The notes beneath the pieces are model-generated. The model saw only the letters and a program-made list of their open reading frames with translations. It made no database searches and had not been told where the DNA came from. Below are positions 43,931 through 52,547 of a stretch of DNA of 64,000 nucleotides, piece by piece. Positions within the stretch are counted from its first letter, which is position 1. Each line of letters starts with the position of its first letter. The stretch comes from UBA1723 sp045629285 (GTDB lineage Bacteria > Bacteroidota > Bacteroidia > Bacteroidales > Paludibacteraceae), in NCBI GenBank assembly GCA_045629285.1, contig JAZQQY010000015.1, forward strand, positions 1 through 64,000. The letters run 5' to 3'. Made by a program: the position numbers and the translations under genes.

Positions 43931-46900
43931 ATGAGTATATTTAAGACGGCGATCGACAAGCCGATAACAACAGTGCTCATCTTCCTTGCGGTGATGGTGC
44001 TAGGTATCTTCTCATTCAAGAAGTTGCCTATTGATCAGTTCCCGGAGATGGAGCCTCCATTCGTCTGCGTCATGACAACATACGCTGGAGCCAATGCCAG
44101 TGAAATTGAGACTAACGTGACAAAGATCATGGAGAATACCCTTAACTCAGTTGACGGACTAAAGACATTGACTTCTACAAGTAAGGATAACATATCCCTT
44201 GTAGCAATGGAGTTTGAGTGGGGTTCAAAACTTGATGATGCAGTAAACGATATCCGCTCATTCGTGGATATGGTTAAGGATAACTTGCCCGATGGAGCCA
44301 GCACTCCTCTAGTAATCAAGTTCTCTACAAGTTCAATGCCTATCATCCAGTACATTGTACAGGCTGAGGAGTCGTATCCCGGACTTGAGAAGATCCTTAA
44401 CGATGTCGTTATTCCACAGCTTAACCACGTAGACCAGGTAGGTAACATCTCTCTAAGTGGTGAGCCTGATCGTAGAGTTTACGTCGACATCGATCAGAAC
44501 CAACTTGACGCATACGCAATCACTCTTGAGCAGGTAGGTCAAGCTGTAGCCAGCAACAACCTTAACCTTTCAAGTGGTACTGTAAAGATGAATAAAGAGC
44601 AGTACGAGCTTGAGGTAAGAAGTGAGTATACAGAGAGTAAGGAGATCGAGAATATCGTAGTAACAACTACAGCTGACGGACGAAGCATCTATATCCGCGA
44701 CATCGCAACAGTAAAGGACACAATCAAAGACCTTTGCTTGGAGGAGAAGATCAACAGTCAGGATGGTGTTCGTCTAATCGTAACAAAGCAGACTGGAGGT
44801 AATACAGTACAGATCTGTAACGACATCAAGAAAGAGGTAGAGAAGATCCAAAAGTCGCTTCCTGCCGACGTTCAGTTCAACCTTCTATACGACTCTTCAC
44901 GCGATATCGTAAACGCAATCAACTCTCTTGAGGAGTCAATCATGTATGCGTTGGTATTCGTTGTGCTAGTGGTATTGTTCTTCCTAGGAAAGTGGAGAGC
45001 TGCAGTTATCGTCGGTATCACAATTCCGATTTCATTGCTTGTTGCCTTCATCTACCTATTGGGTGCAGACAGTTCAATCAACATCATTTCACTATGTTCG
45101 TTGACAATCGCAGTCGGAATGGTGGTGGACGATGCCATTGTGGTACTTGAAAACATCTCTACTCATATCCAGAGAGGTAGTTCACCTCGTGAGGCATCTA
45201 TCTACGCAACTAACGAGGTTTGGGTATCCGTTATCGCAACAACACTCGTTATCTGTGCGGTATTCGTGCCATTGACAATGGTAACAGGTATTGCAGGTAT
45301 CTTGTTCAAAGAGCTTGGATGGATTGTGACAATCAGCTGTTGTACATCAACTGCCGTAGCCATCTCTCTTACACCTATGCTTTGTTCAAAACTATTGAAG
45401 AACAAGCCTGTTCACATTGAGAACGGTAAGTTGGTAGAGGAAGAGGTAAAGGAAGGCTGGTACCAGAACACAGTCGTTAAGGCACTGGATAAGCTTGATG
45501 CATTCTACGCTAACGTGCTTCGCTGGTGTTTGACACACAAGAAGATCACAATGCTTGGAGCAACTGCATTCTTCGTTGTATCTCTAGTTCCGATGATGAC
45601 AGGAATGATCGGTACAAACTTCATCTCAAACCAGGATAACGGTCGTCTATCTGTCGACGTGGAGTTGCAGCAGGGTAACCGTGTTGAGGAGACAGCAAAG
45701 ATCGCCCGTAAGCTTGAGGCTCAGTTTGAGGCAGCATTCCCAGAGGAGATCAGACTAATCTCTACTACTTGTGGTTCCAACGACGAGGCCGGTATCGGTG
45801 CTTTGTTCACTCAGACTACAAACAACAAGATCCAGATGCGTGTCATCTGTACTCGCAAGTCGGAGCGTTCTAAGACAATCGACGAAATCGCTGAGGGTCT
45901 ACGTAAGATCATGGCAACTTACCCTGAGATCATCACATTCAAGGCTGACAACCAAGGTGGATTCGGTGGTCAGGGAGGTACAACAGTAGACGTGGAGATC
46001 TACGGATACGAATTTGACGTGACAAGCAAATATGCCTACGATCTAAAAGATGCTATAGAGAAGAACATCTCAACAGCCCGAGACATCCATATCAGCCGTG
46101 AGAAGGATCGTCCAGAGCTTAAGATCATCGTGGATAAGGAGAAGGCTTCCAAGCTTGGTCTTACATCAGCTCAGATTTCTTCATACGTACGTAACCGTGT
46201 AAACGGTATGAATGCAGGACTTCTTAAGGAAGACGGAGACGAGTACTACATCCTTGTCCGTTTGAAGGAGCAGAACAGAAACTCACTTTCATTGATCAAC
46301 GACCTTTCTATCCCTACAATGAGAGGAAGCGTAAAACTTAGCGAGCTTGCTAAAGTTGAAGAGCATTGGACTCCTCCAACAATTGAGCGTAAGAGCCGTC
46401 AGCGTATGTTGACAATGAAGATCACTCCATACGAGACATCTCTTGGTGAGCTAGCAGCTGAGGTTCAGAAGGTAGTTGACAATCAGGAAGTGGTTGAAAG
46501 ACCTTCAGGTGTGACGGTAATGTTGTCTGGTGCTTACGAAGACCAGCAGGAGTCGTTTGCCGACATGGGTATGCTATTGGCACTTATCGTATTCCTTGTT
46601 TACGTGGTGATGGCATCACAGTTCGAGTCGCTTGCAAAACCATTCATGATCATGATGGCAGTACCATTCGCCATCTCAGGTACAATCATAGCACTGTTGG
46701 TGACAAATACATATTTGGATATGATCGGTGTACTTGGTGTAATCATGTTGGTCGGTATCGTAGTAAAGAACGGTATCGTGCTTGTGGACTACATTGACTT
46801 GATGCGTGACCGTGGTTACGAGCTTAACGAGGCAATCGCATTGTCAGGACAGAGCCGTCTTCGTCCGGTACTTATGACAGCCGCTACAACAGTGTTGGGT

Positions 46901-47206
46901 ATGATCCCGATGACATTGAGTAAGGCCGAAGGTTCGGAGATGTGGGTATCAATGGGTATCGTCGTAATCGGTGGTATCTGTGTATCAACATTGGTAACAC
47001 TAATCGTTGTGCCAGTACTTTACGGTATCATGAGCCGTCATGGTGAACGTGACCACCAGAAGGAGGTACGCGAACAATTCATCTTCATGGATATCGACGT
47101 CAACGACGAAGAGATTGCCGGACCAAACACTAAGCCTGTCAAGGGTTCGATAAAGAGAGGTGAAGGCGGATTCAACGATGATGACGAACCAGCTTTAATC
47201 GGTTAA
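43931..47206 (+). CDS. RND multidrug efflux permease (HAE1/AcrB type)
   Basis: This inner-membrane proton/drug antiporter has 1091 residues and twelve membrane helices. Visible features are the N-terminal KPITTVLIFLAVMVLGIFS, the first periplasmic loop with two porter subdomains, TM4 with GMVVDDAIVVLENI (proton-relay Asp pair), the second large periplasmic loop (~570-880) and VGIVVKNGIVLVDYID in TM10-11. The C-terminal ~50 residues are cytoplasmic and acidic (DIDVNDEEIAGPNTK). Substrates cannot be told from sequence. It is the core of the tetR-tolC-adaptor-pump operon. Confidence 0.95.
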   Translation: MSIFKTAIDKPITTVLIFLAVMVLGIFSFKKLPIDQFPEMEPPFVCVMTTYAGANASEIETNVTKIMENTLNSVDGLKTLTSTSKDNISLVAMEFEWGSKLDDAVNDIRSFVDMVKDNLPDGASTPLVIKFSTSSMPIIQYIVQAEESYPGLEKILNDVVIPQLNHVDQVGNISLSGEPDRRVYVDIDQNQLDAYAITLEQVGQAVASNNLNLSSGTVKMNKEQYELEVRSEYTESKEIENIVVTTTADGRSIYIRDIATVKDTIKDLCLEEKINSQDGVRLIVTKQTGGNTVQICNDIKKEVEKIQKSLPADVQFNLLYDSSRDIVNAINSLEESIMYALVFVVLVVLFFLGKWRAAVIVGITIPISLLVAFIYLLGADSSINIISLCSLTIAVGMVVDDAIVVLENISTHIQRGSSPREASIYATNEVWVSVIATTLVICAVFVPLTMVTGIAGILFKELGWIVTISCCTSTAVAISLTPMLCSKLLKNKPVHIENGKLVEEEVKEGWYQNTVVKALDKLDAFYANVLRWCLTHKKITMLGATAFFVVSLVPMMTGMIGTNFISNQDNGRLSVDVELQQGNRVEETAKIARKLEAQFEAAFPEEIRLISTTCGSNDEAGIGALFTQTTNNKIQMRVICTRKSERSKTIDEIAEGLRKIMATYPEIITFKADNQGGFGGQGGTTVDVEIYGYEFDVTSKYAYDLKDAIEKNISTARDIHISREKDRPELKIIVDKEKASKLGLTSAQISSYVRNRVNGMNAGLLKEDGDEYYILVRLKEQNRNSLSLINDLSIPTMRGSVKLSELAKVEEHWTPPTIERKSRQRMLTMKITPYETSLGELAAEVQKVVDNQEVVERPSGVTVMLSGAYEDQQESFADMGMLLALIVFLVYVVMASQFESLAKPFMIMMAVPFAISGTIIALLVTNTYLDMIGVLGVIMLVGIVVKNGIVLVDYIDLMRDRGYELNEAIALSGQSRLRPVLMTAATTVLGMIPMTLSKAEGSEMWVSMGIVVIGGICVSTLVTLIVVPVLYGIMSRHGERDHQKEVREQFIFMDIDVNDEEIAGPNTKPVKGSIKRGEGGFNDDDEPALIG

Positions 47207-47224
47207 ACTATAATTGAAAAGAAC

Positions 47225-47518
47225 ATGAAATCAGTATTCATAGTATTCAATCAGGCTAACACTGAAAAAGTGGAGTACGTGTTGGACACTCTAAACATAA
47301 ATGGTTTTACCCTTTTTGAAGAGGTTCAGGGTCGCGGTACTTACGGCGGCAACCCTCACCGTGGTTCACACACTTGGCCAGATATGAACTCTGCCATCAT
47401 GACTGTGGTGGAGGACGATCGCGTCGACGAATTGCTAACTGTCATCAAGAAACTTGACAAGAGAAGCGAGGAACTTGGTGTAAGAGCATTCGTTTGGAAC
47501 ATTGAGCGTACTATCTAA
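47225..47518 (+). CDS. Small PII-like protein linked to RND pump
   Basis: The 97-residue protein looks like a stand-alone PII/GlnB-type ferredoxin-like fold: MKSVFIVFNQANTEKVEYVL at the start (cited as KSVFIVFNQANTEKVEYVL), then GFTLFEEVQGRGTYGGNPHRG, a loop like the nucleotide-binding B/T-loop region, NSAIMTVVEDDRVDELL and FVWNIERTI. It lacks the PII T-loop Tyr context (no standard RGAEY). It lies 18 bases after the RND gene and is followed by an inverted repeat. From memory, such proteins accompany RND pumps in other Bacteroidota. A nucleotide or metal sensor for the pump is possible but inferred. Confidence 0.8.
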   Translation: MKSVFIVFNQANTEKVEYVLDTLNINGFTLFEEVQGRGTYGGNPHRGSHTWPDMNSAIMTVVEDDRVDELLTVIKKLDKRSEELGVRAFVWNIERTI

Positions 47519-47523
47519 CAAAA

Positions 47524-47553
47524 AAGCAGGTAGGCGTTAACGTCTGCCTGCTT
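47524..47553 (+). terminator. Possible terminator or attenuator after PII-like gene
   Basis: The arms AAGCAGG / CCTGCTT with further inner GCG/CGT pairing lie directly after the stop. The T run is weak (TTAAATTCC), so read-through into the AraC gene is possible. Confidence 0.55.
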
Positions 47554-47568
47554 AAATTCCTTTCAGGT

Positions 47569-48432
47569 ATGAAAAACAGCGAAGATTTAGAAATCGTATT
47601 CAAGAAGATAAGTCCAGAAAATCTTCATTTGATAGAAGACCTTTCGTCTGAAATCTCGAAGAACATGTACTATCTTTTTATATGCGACAACGGACGATTA
47701 AGAATAATGATTGAAGGCGTCTCTTTTGAACTTTTCAAAGGTGATGTCTGCATCTATACGCCAGGTAGAAACGTCTCTATGATAGACTATTCCCACGAAT
47801 TGAGCGGATTGCTTCTAGGATCTTCCGACGACCGTTTGCAACGTACAATCTACTCAGTATTCAACGTTGAAAAACTAATCTATCTTCGCTCCAACCCTAC
47901 CCTACACTTAGATCAGGATCAATTAAATACGCTGATGCAGTTTGTAAAAAGTGCAATTGAAGTATTTAAAGAGACAACACAGTCGGAAACAGATTACACA
48001 AAGAAGTTGAAAGACTCACTTGTCAATTCCGTCTGCTACTATATTCTTCACCTATACAGCATCTACAGAAGCGAAGCAGAGAATAAGAACAACACATTCA
48101 ACAGAAGTTCAGATATATTAAAGCGTTTCCTAGTGCTTCTTTTCCACAATTATATAAAAGAGAGAAGCGTGGAGTTCTATGCGTCTCAAATCGGTCTTTC
48201 TAAGCGTTATTTCTCTACAATGATCAAAAGCGAAAGCGGCAAGACTCCAAAGCAATGGATCGAGCAAGTGGTGATCGAAGAAATCAAGCACTATCTTTCG
48301 AATCCAAACATGCCTATCAAGGAGATCGCATTTCACTTCAACTTTACAAGCCAAAGTTTCTTCGGCAAATTCTTCAAAGAGAGCGTAGGTATATCACCTA
48401 AGGAATACAGACAGAACATCTTGAAGAAGTAA
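47569..48432 (+). CDS. AraC family transcriptional regulator
   Basis: The 287-residue protein has an N-terminal cupin-like sensor domain (FICDNGRLRIMIEGVSFELFKGDVCIY as MIEGVSFELFKGDV) and a C-terminal double helix-turn-helix (residues ~185-285) with VEFYASQIGLSKRYFSTMIKSESGKTPKQWI (cited as SQIGLSKRYFSTMIK and GKTPKQWI) and IKEIAFHFNFTSQSFFGKFFKESVG (cited as KEIAFHFNFTSQSFFGKFFK). It follows the pump operon on the same strand, 50 bases after the PII-like gene. It may share the transcript or control the pump; neither is shown. A bidirectional terminator follows. Confidence 0.92.
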   Translation: MKNSEDLEIVFKKISPENLHLIEDLSSEISKNMYYLFICDNGRLRIMIEGVSFELFKGDVCIYTPGRNVSMIDYSHELSGLLLGSSDDRLQRTIYSVFNVEKLIYLRSNPTLHLDQDQLNTLMQFVKSAIEVFKETTQSETDYTKKLKDSLVNSVCYYILHLYSIYRSEAENKNNTFNRSSDILKRFLVLLFHNYIKERSVEFYASQIGLSKRYFSTMIKSESGKTPKQWIEQVVIEEIKHYLSNPNMPIKEIAFHFNFTSQSFFGKFFKESVGISPKEYRQNILKK

Positions 48433-48450
48433 AAAATAAAAGATAAGACA

Positions 48451-48492
48451 ACAAAACAGCCTTGGCGAATGATTTCGCCAAGGCTGTTTTGT
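48451..48492. terminator. Bidirectional terminator between convergent genes
   Basis: A perfect 19-bp stem (ACAAAACAGCCTTGGCGAA and its complement) with loop TGAT has T-rich sequence on both exits. It separates the AraC gene (+) from the outer-membrane protein gene (-). Confidence 0.92.
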
Positions 48493-48539
48493 TTCATTCT
48501 ACTTATTTATTTTCTCCTAACCGATAAGGATCACCAGCA

Positions 48540-49976
48540 TCAATCCATTATTTCTGTAGATCCGCTTGCATTCTTTCCTTTGGTTTTTCCTCCGCTTTGT
48601 TTCTTCTTTTGGTTATTCTTGTATTTCTTGCTAGGATGATCATACTTACGAGGAGTATAGTAACGATTACGCTCACCCTGAATCTTTTCTTCAGTATAGT
48701 CTTCCTTACGCTTAAACGGATTCTTCAAACGCTTGAAAGGATTGCTCTTCAAACGTGAACCGAAGTCTGGAATAGCGAAACCGATACCTAGCTCTGCATC
48801 CTCAAACTGCATCAAATGAGTCTTGACACGTGCAGTTGTATACCAATGTTCATTGAAATAATACTTAGTATTAAGTTTCTGATAGAACAGATTCTCAATT
48901 CTGTATCTTGCATTAGGATTTCCAAGATCGTCCTCAGCAGGCACCTTCCATGGTCGCCATGCATATACACCGAAATCAAAACCTACCAAGAAATGATATA
49001 TTGTGATATCGTTCGACAAACCGACACCGACACTCAACTTATTCTTGAACTTATCTTCGTCTATAAAGTTGTATCTACGGTTAATTTCTCTATCCTTTCC
49101 ATCATAGATACTATTAAAGAATACATCAGAGAACAAACCGATTCTATACGCATTTGACAAAGGCAGAACAGCACGCAAACACAAATCCAAATCTGGATAA
49201 TAGTGACTTACATCATTTTCGTCAAGCTGATTGACACCACCGGTCAACTCAAACTCCAAAGCAAGAATCTTCTTGACCTTATCTGCAGGATTCTTGATAG
49301 GCAACGCCCATACGTTAGGCGTATATCTGGCTCCTAGATAGACATCCCATATAGCCTTGTTTTCTGCATTTCTATTTGTGCCGAACGAACTCATCACAAA
49401 AGCATCGCCACCGAATGCAATCTCCCACTGGTATAGTTTACGACCGTATGCCCTACCAAGACGGATATTAAAATCCAGGCCACCATTGTACAAACCAACA
49501 TTATACCTAGTCAAAAGAGTGAATGCATCGATACCGTTCCAATTATCTTTCTGCAACAACTGCTTAGGATAAAGGGCAAAACCCGAGCCTAACTTTAAAT
49601 TTGCAGCAAAACGAGGTGTATGAATGAACGGCCACTTAAAATAAGCGTATGTAGCAACAGTAAGGTTAGACCTTGTTCCATTTTCAACCAACAACGACAA
49701 ACTGTCCGGGAACATCGTGTAAAATGGAGTAACCGCAAAACCTACACTTGGGAAATTGTACGTATAATCCTGATTCCAGTCACCCAACAAAGGCAATTCC
49801 ACAGCATATTCGGAAGCGAAAGTCCAATCGCTCTTCGAACCAAGGAAATCCTTTCCTACCATCAAATCGTTGGAGAATTTGAAAATCATGTTCTTTTGTG
49901 AAAATACGTCAGCACAACACGACACCAACATGGTCGCCGCGATGACTAATTTCATTATTATAGAACAGTTTTTCAT
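48540..49976 (-). CDS. Outer-membrane protein of unknown function with basic C-terminal tail
   Basis: The 478-residue protein has a signal peptide (MKLVIAATMLVSCCADVFSQ; type I cut after FSQ or a lipobox at SC). Residues ~25-400 alternate short aromatic strands as in outer-membrane barrels (YNVGLYNGGLDFNIRLGRAYG, RYTPNVWALPIKNP). The last ~70 residues are highly basic and low in complexity (KRLKNPFKRKEDYTEEKIQG, HPSKKYKNNQKKKQSGGK). A PagL/acyloxyacyl hydrolase-like relation is conceivable but I could not confirm the catalytic His/Ser. An internal Met at 49955 is an alternative start. It has a TATATTTG -7 box at 50011-50018. Confidence 0.7.
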   Translation of the reverse strand: MKNCSIIMKLVIAATMLVSCCADVFSQKNMIFKFSNDLMVGKDFLGSKSDWTFASEYAVELPLLGDWNQDYTYNFPSVGFAVTPFYTMFPDSLSLLVENGTRSNLTVATYAYFKWPFIHTPRFAANLKLGSGFALYPKQLLQKDNWNGIDAFTLLTRYNVGLYNGGLDFNIRLGRAYGRKLYQWEIAFGGDAFVMSSFGTNRNAENKAIWDVYLGARYTPNVWALPIKNPADKVKKILALEFELTGGVNQLDENDVSHYYPDLDLCLRAVLPLSNAYRIGLFSDVFFNSIYDGKDREINRRYNFIDEDKFKNKLSVGVGLSNDITIYHFLVGFDFGVYAWRPWKVPAEDDLGNPNARYRIENLFYQKLNTKYYFNEHWYTTARVKTHLMQFEDAELGIGFAIPDFGSRLKSNPFKRLKNPFKRKEDYTEEKIQGERNRYYTPRKYDHPSKKYKNNQKKKQSGGKTKGKNASGSTEIMD

Positions 49977-50099
49977 TGGTACGCTATATATTGCATAGTG
50001 ATTTACGTTGCAAATATAAAAAAATTATTTTTGACATTTATATGTATAGCCAATAATAAGACCTATTTTTGCAATATATTTTACAAAACACGGAGACTA

Positions 50100-50597
50100 A
50101 TGGAGTTTAACATCGACAATAAAAGCACAAGAGAGTTGGTAGAAATGCTGGCTCAAAAACTAATTGCAACCGGAAAGACAATCGCCACTGCCGAGAGTTG
50201 CACCGGAGGCAACATTGCACACAACATCACCCTTCTTGCCGGCAGTTCACAATATTTTCTTGGCGGAATCGTGTCGTATGCGAATGAAGTGAAGATGAAC
50301 GTGCTTGGTGTCAACAAGGATGATTTGGGAAAATACGGAGCCGTAAGTCAAGCCGTCGTGGAATCAATGGCAGCAGGAGCCTGCAAAACAATCGGCAGCG
50401 ACTACAGTGTGGCGACATCCGGCATAGCCGGTCCTGGAGGCGGAAGCGAGGAAAAGCCGGTCGGCACAGTATGGATGGCGGCAAGTGATGGAAAGAGAAC
50501 TGTCAGCAAAAGATGGAATTTTAGCGGGAACCGTGAAGAAATCATAGAAAAAGCTACAAAATCAGCCATTTTTATGCTTTTAGAGATTGTTTGTTAA
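50100..50597 (+). CDS. pncC: CinA C-terminal domain protein (nicotinamide-nucleotide amidase)
   Basis: This stand-alone 165-residue CinA-C domain deamidates NMN to nicotinic acid mononucleotide in NAD recycling. Motifs are ATAESCTGGNIAHNIT (nucleophile Ser), SQYFLGGIVSYANEVK, YGAVSQAVVESMAAGA and ATSGIAGPGGGSEEKPVGTVW. I start at ATG 50100 (MEFNIDNKSTREL); the longer frame begins with a GTG at 49998 and includes the -7 box TATTTTTG at 50064-50071. It is followed by the rpmB promoter. No competence function is implied. Confidence 0.93.
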   Translation: MEFNIDNKSTRELVEMLAQKLIATGKTIATAESCTGGNIAHNITLLAGSSQYFLGGIVSYANEVKMNVLGVNKDDLGKYGAVSQAVVESMAAGACKTIGSDYSVATSGIAGPGGGSEEKPVGTVWMAASDGKRTVSKRWNFSGNREEIIEKATKSAIFMLLEIVC

Positions 50598-50616
50598 AAA
50601 CTTTTTTATATTTTTG
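50586..50616 (+). promoter_or_regulatory. Promoter of rpmB-rpmG operon
   Basis: ATTG-N19-TATTTTTG. The -33 box lies inside the end of pncC. Confidence 0.65.
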
Positions 50617-50622
50617 CACAGA

Positions 50623-50777
50623 ATTTGTGAAGTAGCCTATACGTGAGGGCGAAACACAAGAGATAAAATGAATTGTTTCTTTGGTGGACTCTGATAGTTA
50701 CGCTACTTTCGAGAGAAAGATTCAGAAATTCCTCCTTGAATATATTCTGTAAGCAATAACAAAAAAGTTAAACAAAA
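50623..50777 (+). ncRNA. Structured 5' leader of the rpmB operon (candidate r-protein autoregulatory element)
   Basis: The ~155-base untranslated leader folds on paper into a closing stem AAGTAGC-CTAT (50630-50640) with ATAG-TTAC-GCTACTT (50694-50708, TTAC bulged), an enclosed hairpin GAAACA (50651-50656) / TGTTTC (50674-50679) and a GAG/CTC pair between them. Ribosomal protein operons are often controlled by such leaders. No sequence family is recognised. Confidence 0.5.
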
Positions 50778-51011
50778 ATGTCTAAGGTTTGTCAGCTTAC
50801 CGGAAAGCAAGCGCAGAACGGTAACAACGTATCTCACTCAAAGAGAAGAACAAAGAGATTGTTCAACGTAAATTTGAAGACAAAGAAGTTCTACTGGCCA
50901 GAGCAGGGTTGCTGGATTGAGCTTAAGGTGTCTGCAAAAGCATTGCGTACAATTAACAAGAAAGGTATTGATGCAGCCCTTGTAGAGGCAGCTCAGAAGG
51001 GTCTATTTTAA
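50778..51011 (+). CDS. rpmB: 50S ribosomal protein L28
   Basis: The 77-residue L28 starts MSKVCQLTGKQAQNGNNVSHS, here cited as MSKVCQLTGK and NNVSHSKRRTKR, and has the conserved RLFNVNLKTKKFY, WIELKVSAKALRTI and GIDAALVEAA parts. It lacks the CxxC pairs of zinc-binding L28 forms. It is a large-subunit protein near the exit site. It leads the rpmB-rpmG-DUF4295 cluster typical for Bacteroidota, after the structured leader at 50623-50777. Confidence 0.97.
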   Translation: MSKVCQLTGKQAQNGNNVSHSKRRTKRLFNVNLKTKKFYWPEQGCWIELKVSAKALRTINKKGIDAALVEAAQKGLF

Positions 51012-51031
51012 TCAGTCGGGAGGTTTAAACG

Positions 51032-51220
51032 ATGGCAAAGAAAAGTAAAGAGAATAGAGTACAGGTGATTTTGGAGTGTACTGAGCACAAGGATAGCGGA
51101 ATGCCAGGAACTTCTCGTTACATCACAACAAAGAATAGAAAGAACACTCCAGAGCGTTTGGAGTTGAAGAAGTACAATCCTATTCTTAAGCGTTATACTA
51201 TTCACAAAGAAATTAAATAA
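51032..51220 (+). CDS. rpmG: 50S ribosomal protein L33
   Basis: The 62-residue L33 has MAKKSKENRVQVILECTEHK, GTSRYITTKNRKNTPERLEL and KKYNPILKRYTIHKEIK. Only one Cys remains, so this is the zinc-free type. It lies 20 bases after rpmB; a GGAGG-like sequence (cgggaggttt) precedes it, unusual for this phylum where Shine-Dalgarno sites are rare. Confidence 0.97.
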   Translation: MAKKSKENRVQVILECTEHKDSGMPGTSRYITTKNRKNTPERLELKKYNPILKRYTIHKEIK

Positions 51221-51229
51221 TAAGCTACT

Positions 51230-51385
51230 ATGGCAAAGAAAGCGGTTGCATCATTGCAGACAGGTGAAGGTCGTTCATACGCAAAGGTCATCAAGATGGT
51301 TAAGTCACCAAAGAACGGTGCTTACGTATTCGAGGAGACTATGGTTCACAACGACGACGTAAAGGCATTCTTAGCAAAGAAGTAA
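51230..51385 (+). CDS. DUF4295 family small basic protein
   Basis: This 51-residue protein starts MAKKAVASLQTGEGRSYAKV and ends VKAFLAKK. It is the DUF4295 family, found next to rpmG in Bacteroidota. The small basic sequence and the location suggest a ribosome-associated or accessory ribosomal protein, which is inference. The ATG is 9 bases after the rpmG stop, and a terminator follows. Confidence 0.93.
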   Translation: MAKKAVASLQTGEGRSYAKVIKMVKSPKNGAYVFEETMVHNDDVKAFLAKK

Positions 51386-51408
51386 GAATTCTTTATTCAC
51401 AATATAAT

Positions 51409-51438
51409 CAGACGGAGCAACTTTGTTCCGTCTGTTTT
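51409..51438 (+). terminator. Terminator after DUF4295 gene
   Basis: The stem CAGACGGA / TCCGTCTG (51409-51434) is followed by TTTTT. Confidence 0.9.
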
Positions 51439-51463
51439 TATTTTGTGTTTTCCATAAATAGTT

Positions 51464-51494
51464 TTTGAAATATCAAAAAAGTAGGGTATCTTTG
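51464..51494 (+). promoter_or_regulatory. Promoter of greA-HIT operon
   Basis: TTTG (51464-51467)-N19-TATCTTTG (51487-51494), a full consensus match; the 5' UTR is then ~95 bases and includes a TCGGCCGA palindrome. Confidence 0.8.
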
Positions 51495-51594
51495 CACCCG
51501 TGATATTCAACGATAGAGAGTTTCGGCCGACAGTCGAGATTCTTTTTTATTGTGTTTTTTAGAAACTTAAATTAATACCAAATAAAATAAAATT

Positions 51595-52065
51595 ATGGCT
51601 GTATCTTACGTTAGTAAAGAGGGCTTGCAGAAGATGCAAGAGGAGCTACACCGCCTTGAGACAGTGGAGCGCCCAAGAATTTCAGCTCAAATTGCTGAGG
51701 CAAGAGAAAAAGGCGACCTAAGCGAGAACGCCGAATACGACGCTGCAAAAGAGGCTCAGGGTCTGCTTGAAGGTGAAATCTCTATGCTAAAGGAGAAAAT
51801 TTTGAACTCAAAGGTGATCGATATGTCTAAGATCGACACTGAGACCGTACATATCCTTAATAAGGTTGAGATCAAGAACACTAAGACTAATGCCAAGATG
51901 TGCTACACTATCGTGTCTGAAAACGAGGCTAACCTTAAGGAGTTTAAGATCTCTACTACTACTCCTATCGCAAAGGCTTTGCTTGGCAAGAAGGTCGGAG
52001 ATATCGTAGAAGTGGTCACTCCTGCTGCAAAAATGGCATTTGAAATCCTTAGCATCTCTATCTAA
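51595..52065 (+). CDS. greA: Transcription elongation factor GreA
   Basis: GreA frees backtracked RNA polymerase by stimulating transcript cleavage. The 156-residue protein has the N-terminal coiled coil (LQKMQEELHRLETVERPRIS as QEELHRLETVERP) with the catalytic acidic tip EKGDLSENAEYDAAKE, and a C-terminal FKBP-like domain with ENEANLKEFKISTTTPIAKALLGKKVGD (cited as TTTPIAKALLGKKVGD). The stop overlaps the start of the HIT gene by one base. Confidence 0.97.
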   Translation: MAVSYVSKEGLQKMQEELHRLETVERPRISAQIAEAREKGDLSENAEYDAAKEAQGLLEGEISMLKEKILNSKVIDMSKIDTETVHILNKVEIKNTKTNAKMCYTIVSENEANLKEFKISTTTPIAKALLGKKVGDIVEVVTPAAKMAFEILSISI

Positions 52066-52460
52066 TGGCTACAATTTTCACAAGAATCATCAACGGAGAA
52101 ATCCCTTGCTACAAGATATACGAGGATGAGAACTATTTCGCATTCCTTGACATCAACCCTCTTCAGAAGGGTCATACGCTTGTAATCCCCAAAAAGGAAG
52201 AGGATTATATCTTCAACCTTGACGACGCAACTTACTCTGGTTTGCAGATGGTTGCAAAGAAGATCGCTGCTGCTATCAAAGAGAGTACAAACTGCAAAAG
52301 AGTCGGAGTTACCGTACTTGGAATGGAAGTGCCTCACGTACATATCCACCTTGTGCCAATGAACAGCGAGAAAGATATGCTATTCTCCAACCCTAAGATG
52401 GAGCTTAGCAAAGAGGAGTTTGAGGCTATCGCTGCCGACATCGCAAAGCGCATTAAATAA
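52065..52460 (+). CDS. HIT family nucleotide-binding protein
   Basis: The 131-residue protein is a Hint-type histidine triad hydrolase of nucleoside phosphoramidates. It starts ATIFTRIINGEIPCYKIYED and has FLDINPLQKGHTLVIPKK and the triad HVHIHLVPM near residue 97. It is translationally coupled to greA (one-base overlap) and followed by a terminator. Confidence 0.95.
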   Translation: MATIFTRIINGEIPCYKIYEDENYFAFLDINPLQKGHTLVIPKKEEDYIFNLDDATYSGLQMVAKKIAAAIKESTNCKRVGVTVLGMEVPHVHIHLVPMNSEKDMLFSNPKMELSKEEFEAIAADIAKRIK

Positions 52461-52482
52461 TCTCAAACCATAAAGCAAAATC

Positions 52483-52515
52483 AAAGCCAGACAGTTTTAT
52501 CTGTTTGGCTTTTTT
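52483..52515 (+). terminator. Terminator after greA-HIT operon
   Basis: AAAGCCAGACAG pairs with CTGTTTGGCTTT, followed by a T run. The T run adjoins the -7 box of the next gene. Confidence 0.85.
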
Positions 52516-52518
52516 AAT

Positions 52519-52526
52519 TACCTTTG
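52519..52526 (+). promoter_or_regulatory. -7 box of beta-propeller gene
   Basis: TACCTTTG overlaps the TTG at 52524, showing that the frame extension upstream of ATG 52548 is not translated. The -33 is weak (TTTT, 20 bases upstream). Confidence 0.55.
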
Positions 52527-52547
52527 TCCAAACTAACGAACATTCTT

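Noticed and set aside
40726..48432. Efflux operon considered as horizontally acquired resistance island
   Set aside because: No mobile genes, att sites or tRNA at the borders; the promoter style is that of the host. RND operons of this plan are ordinary in Bacteroidales.
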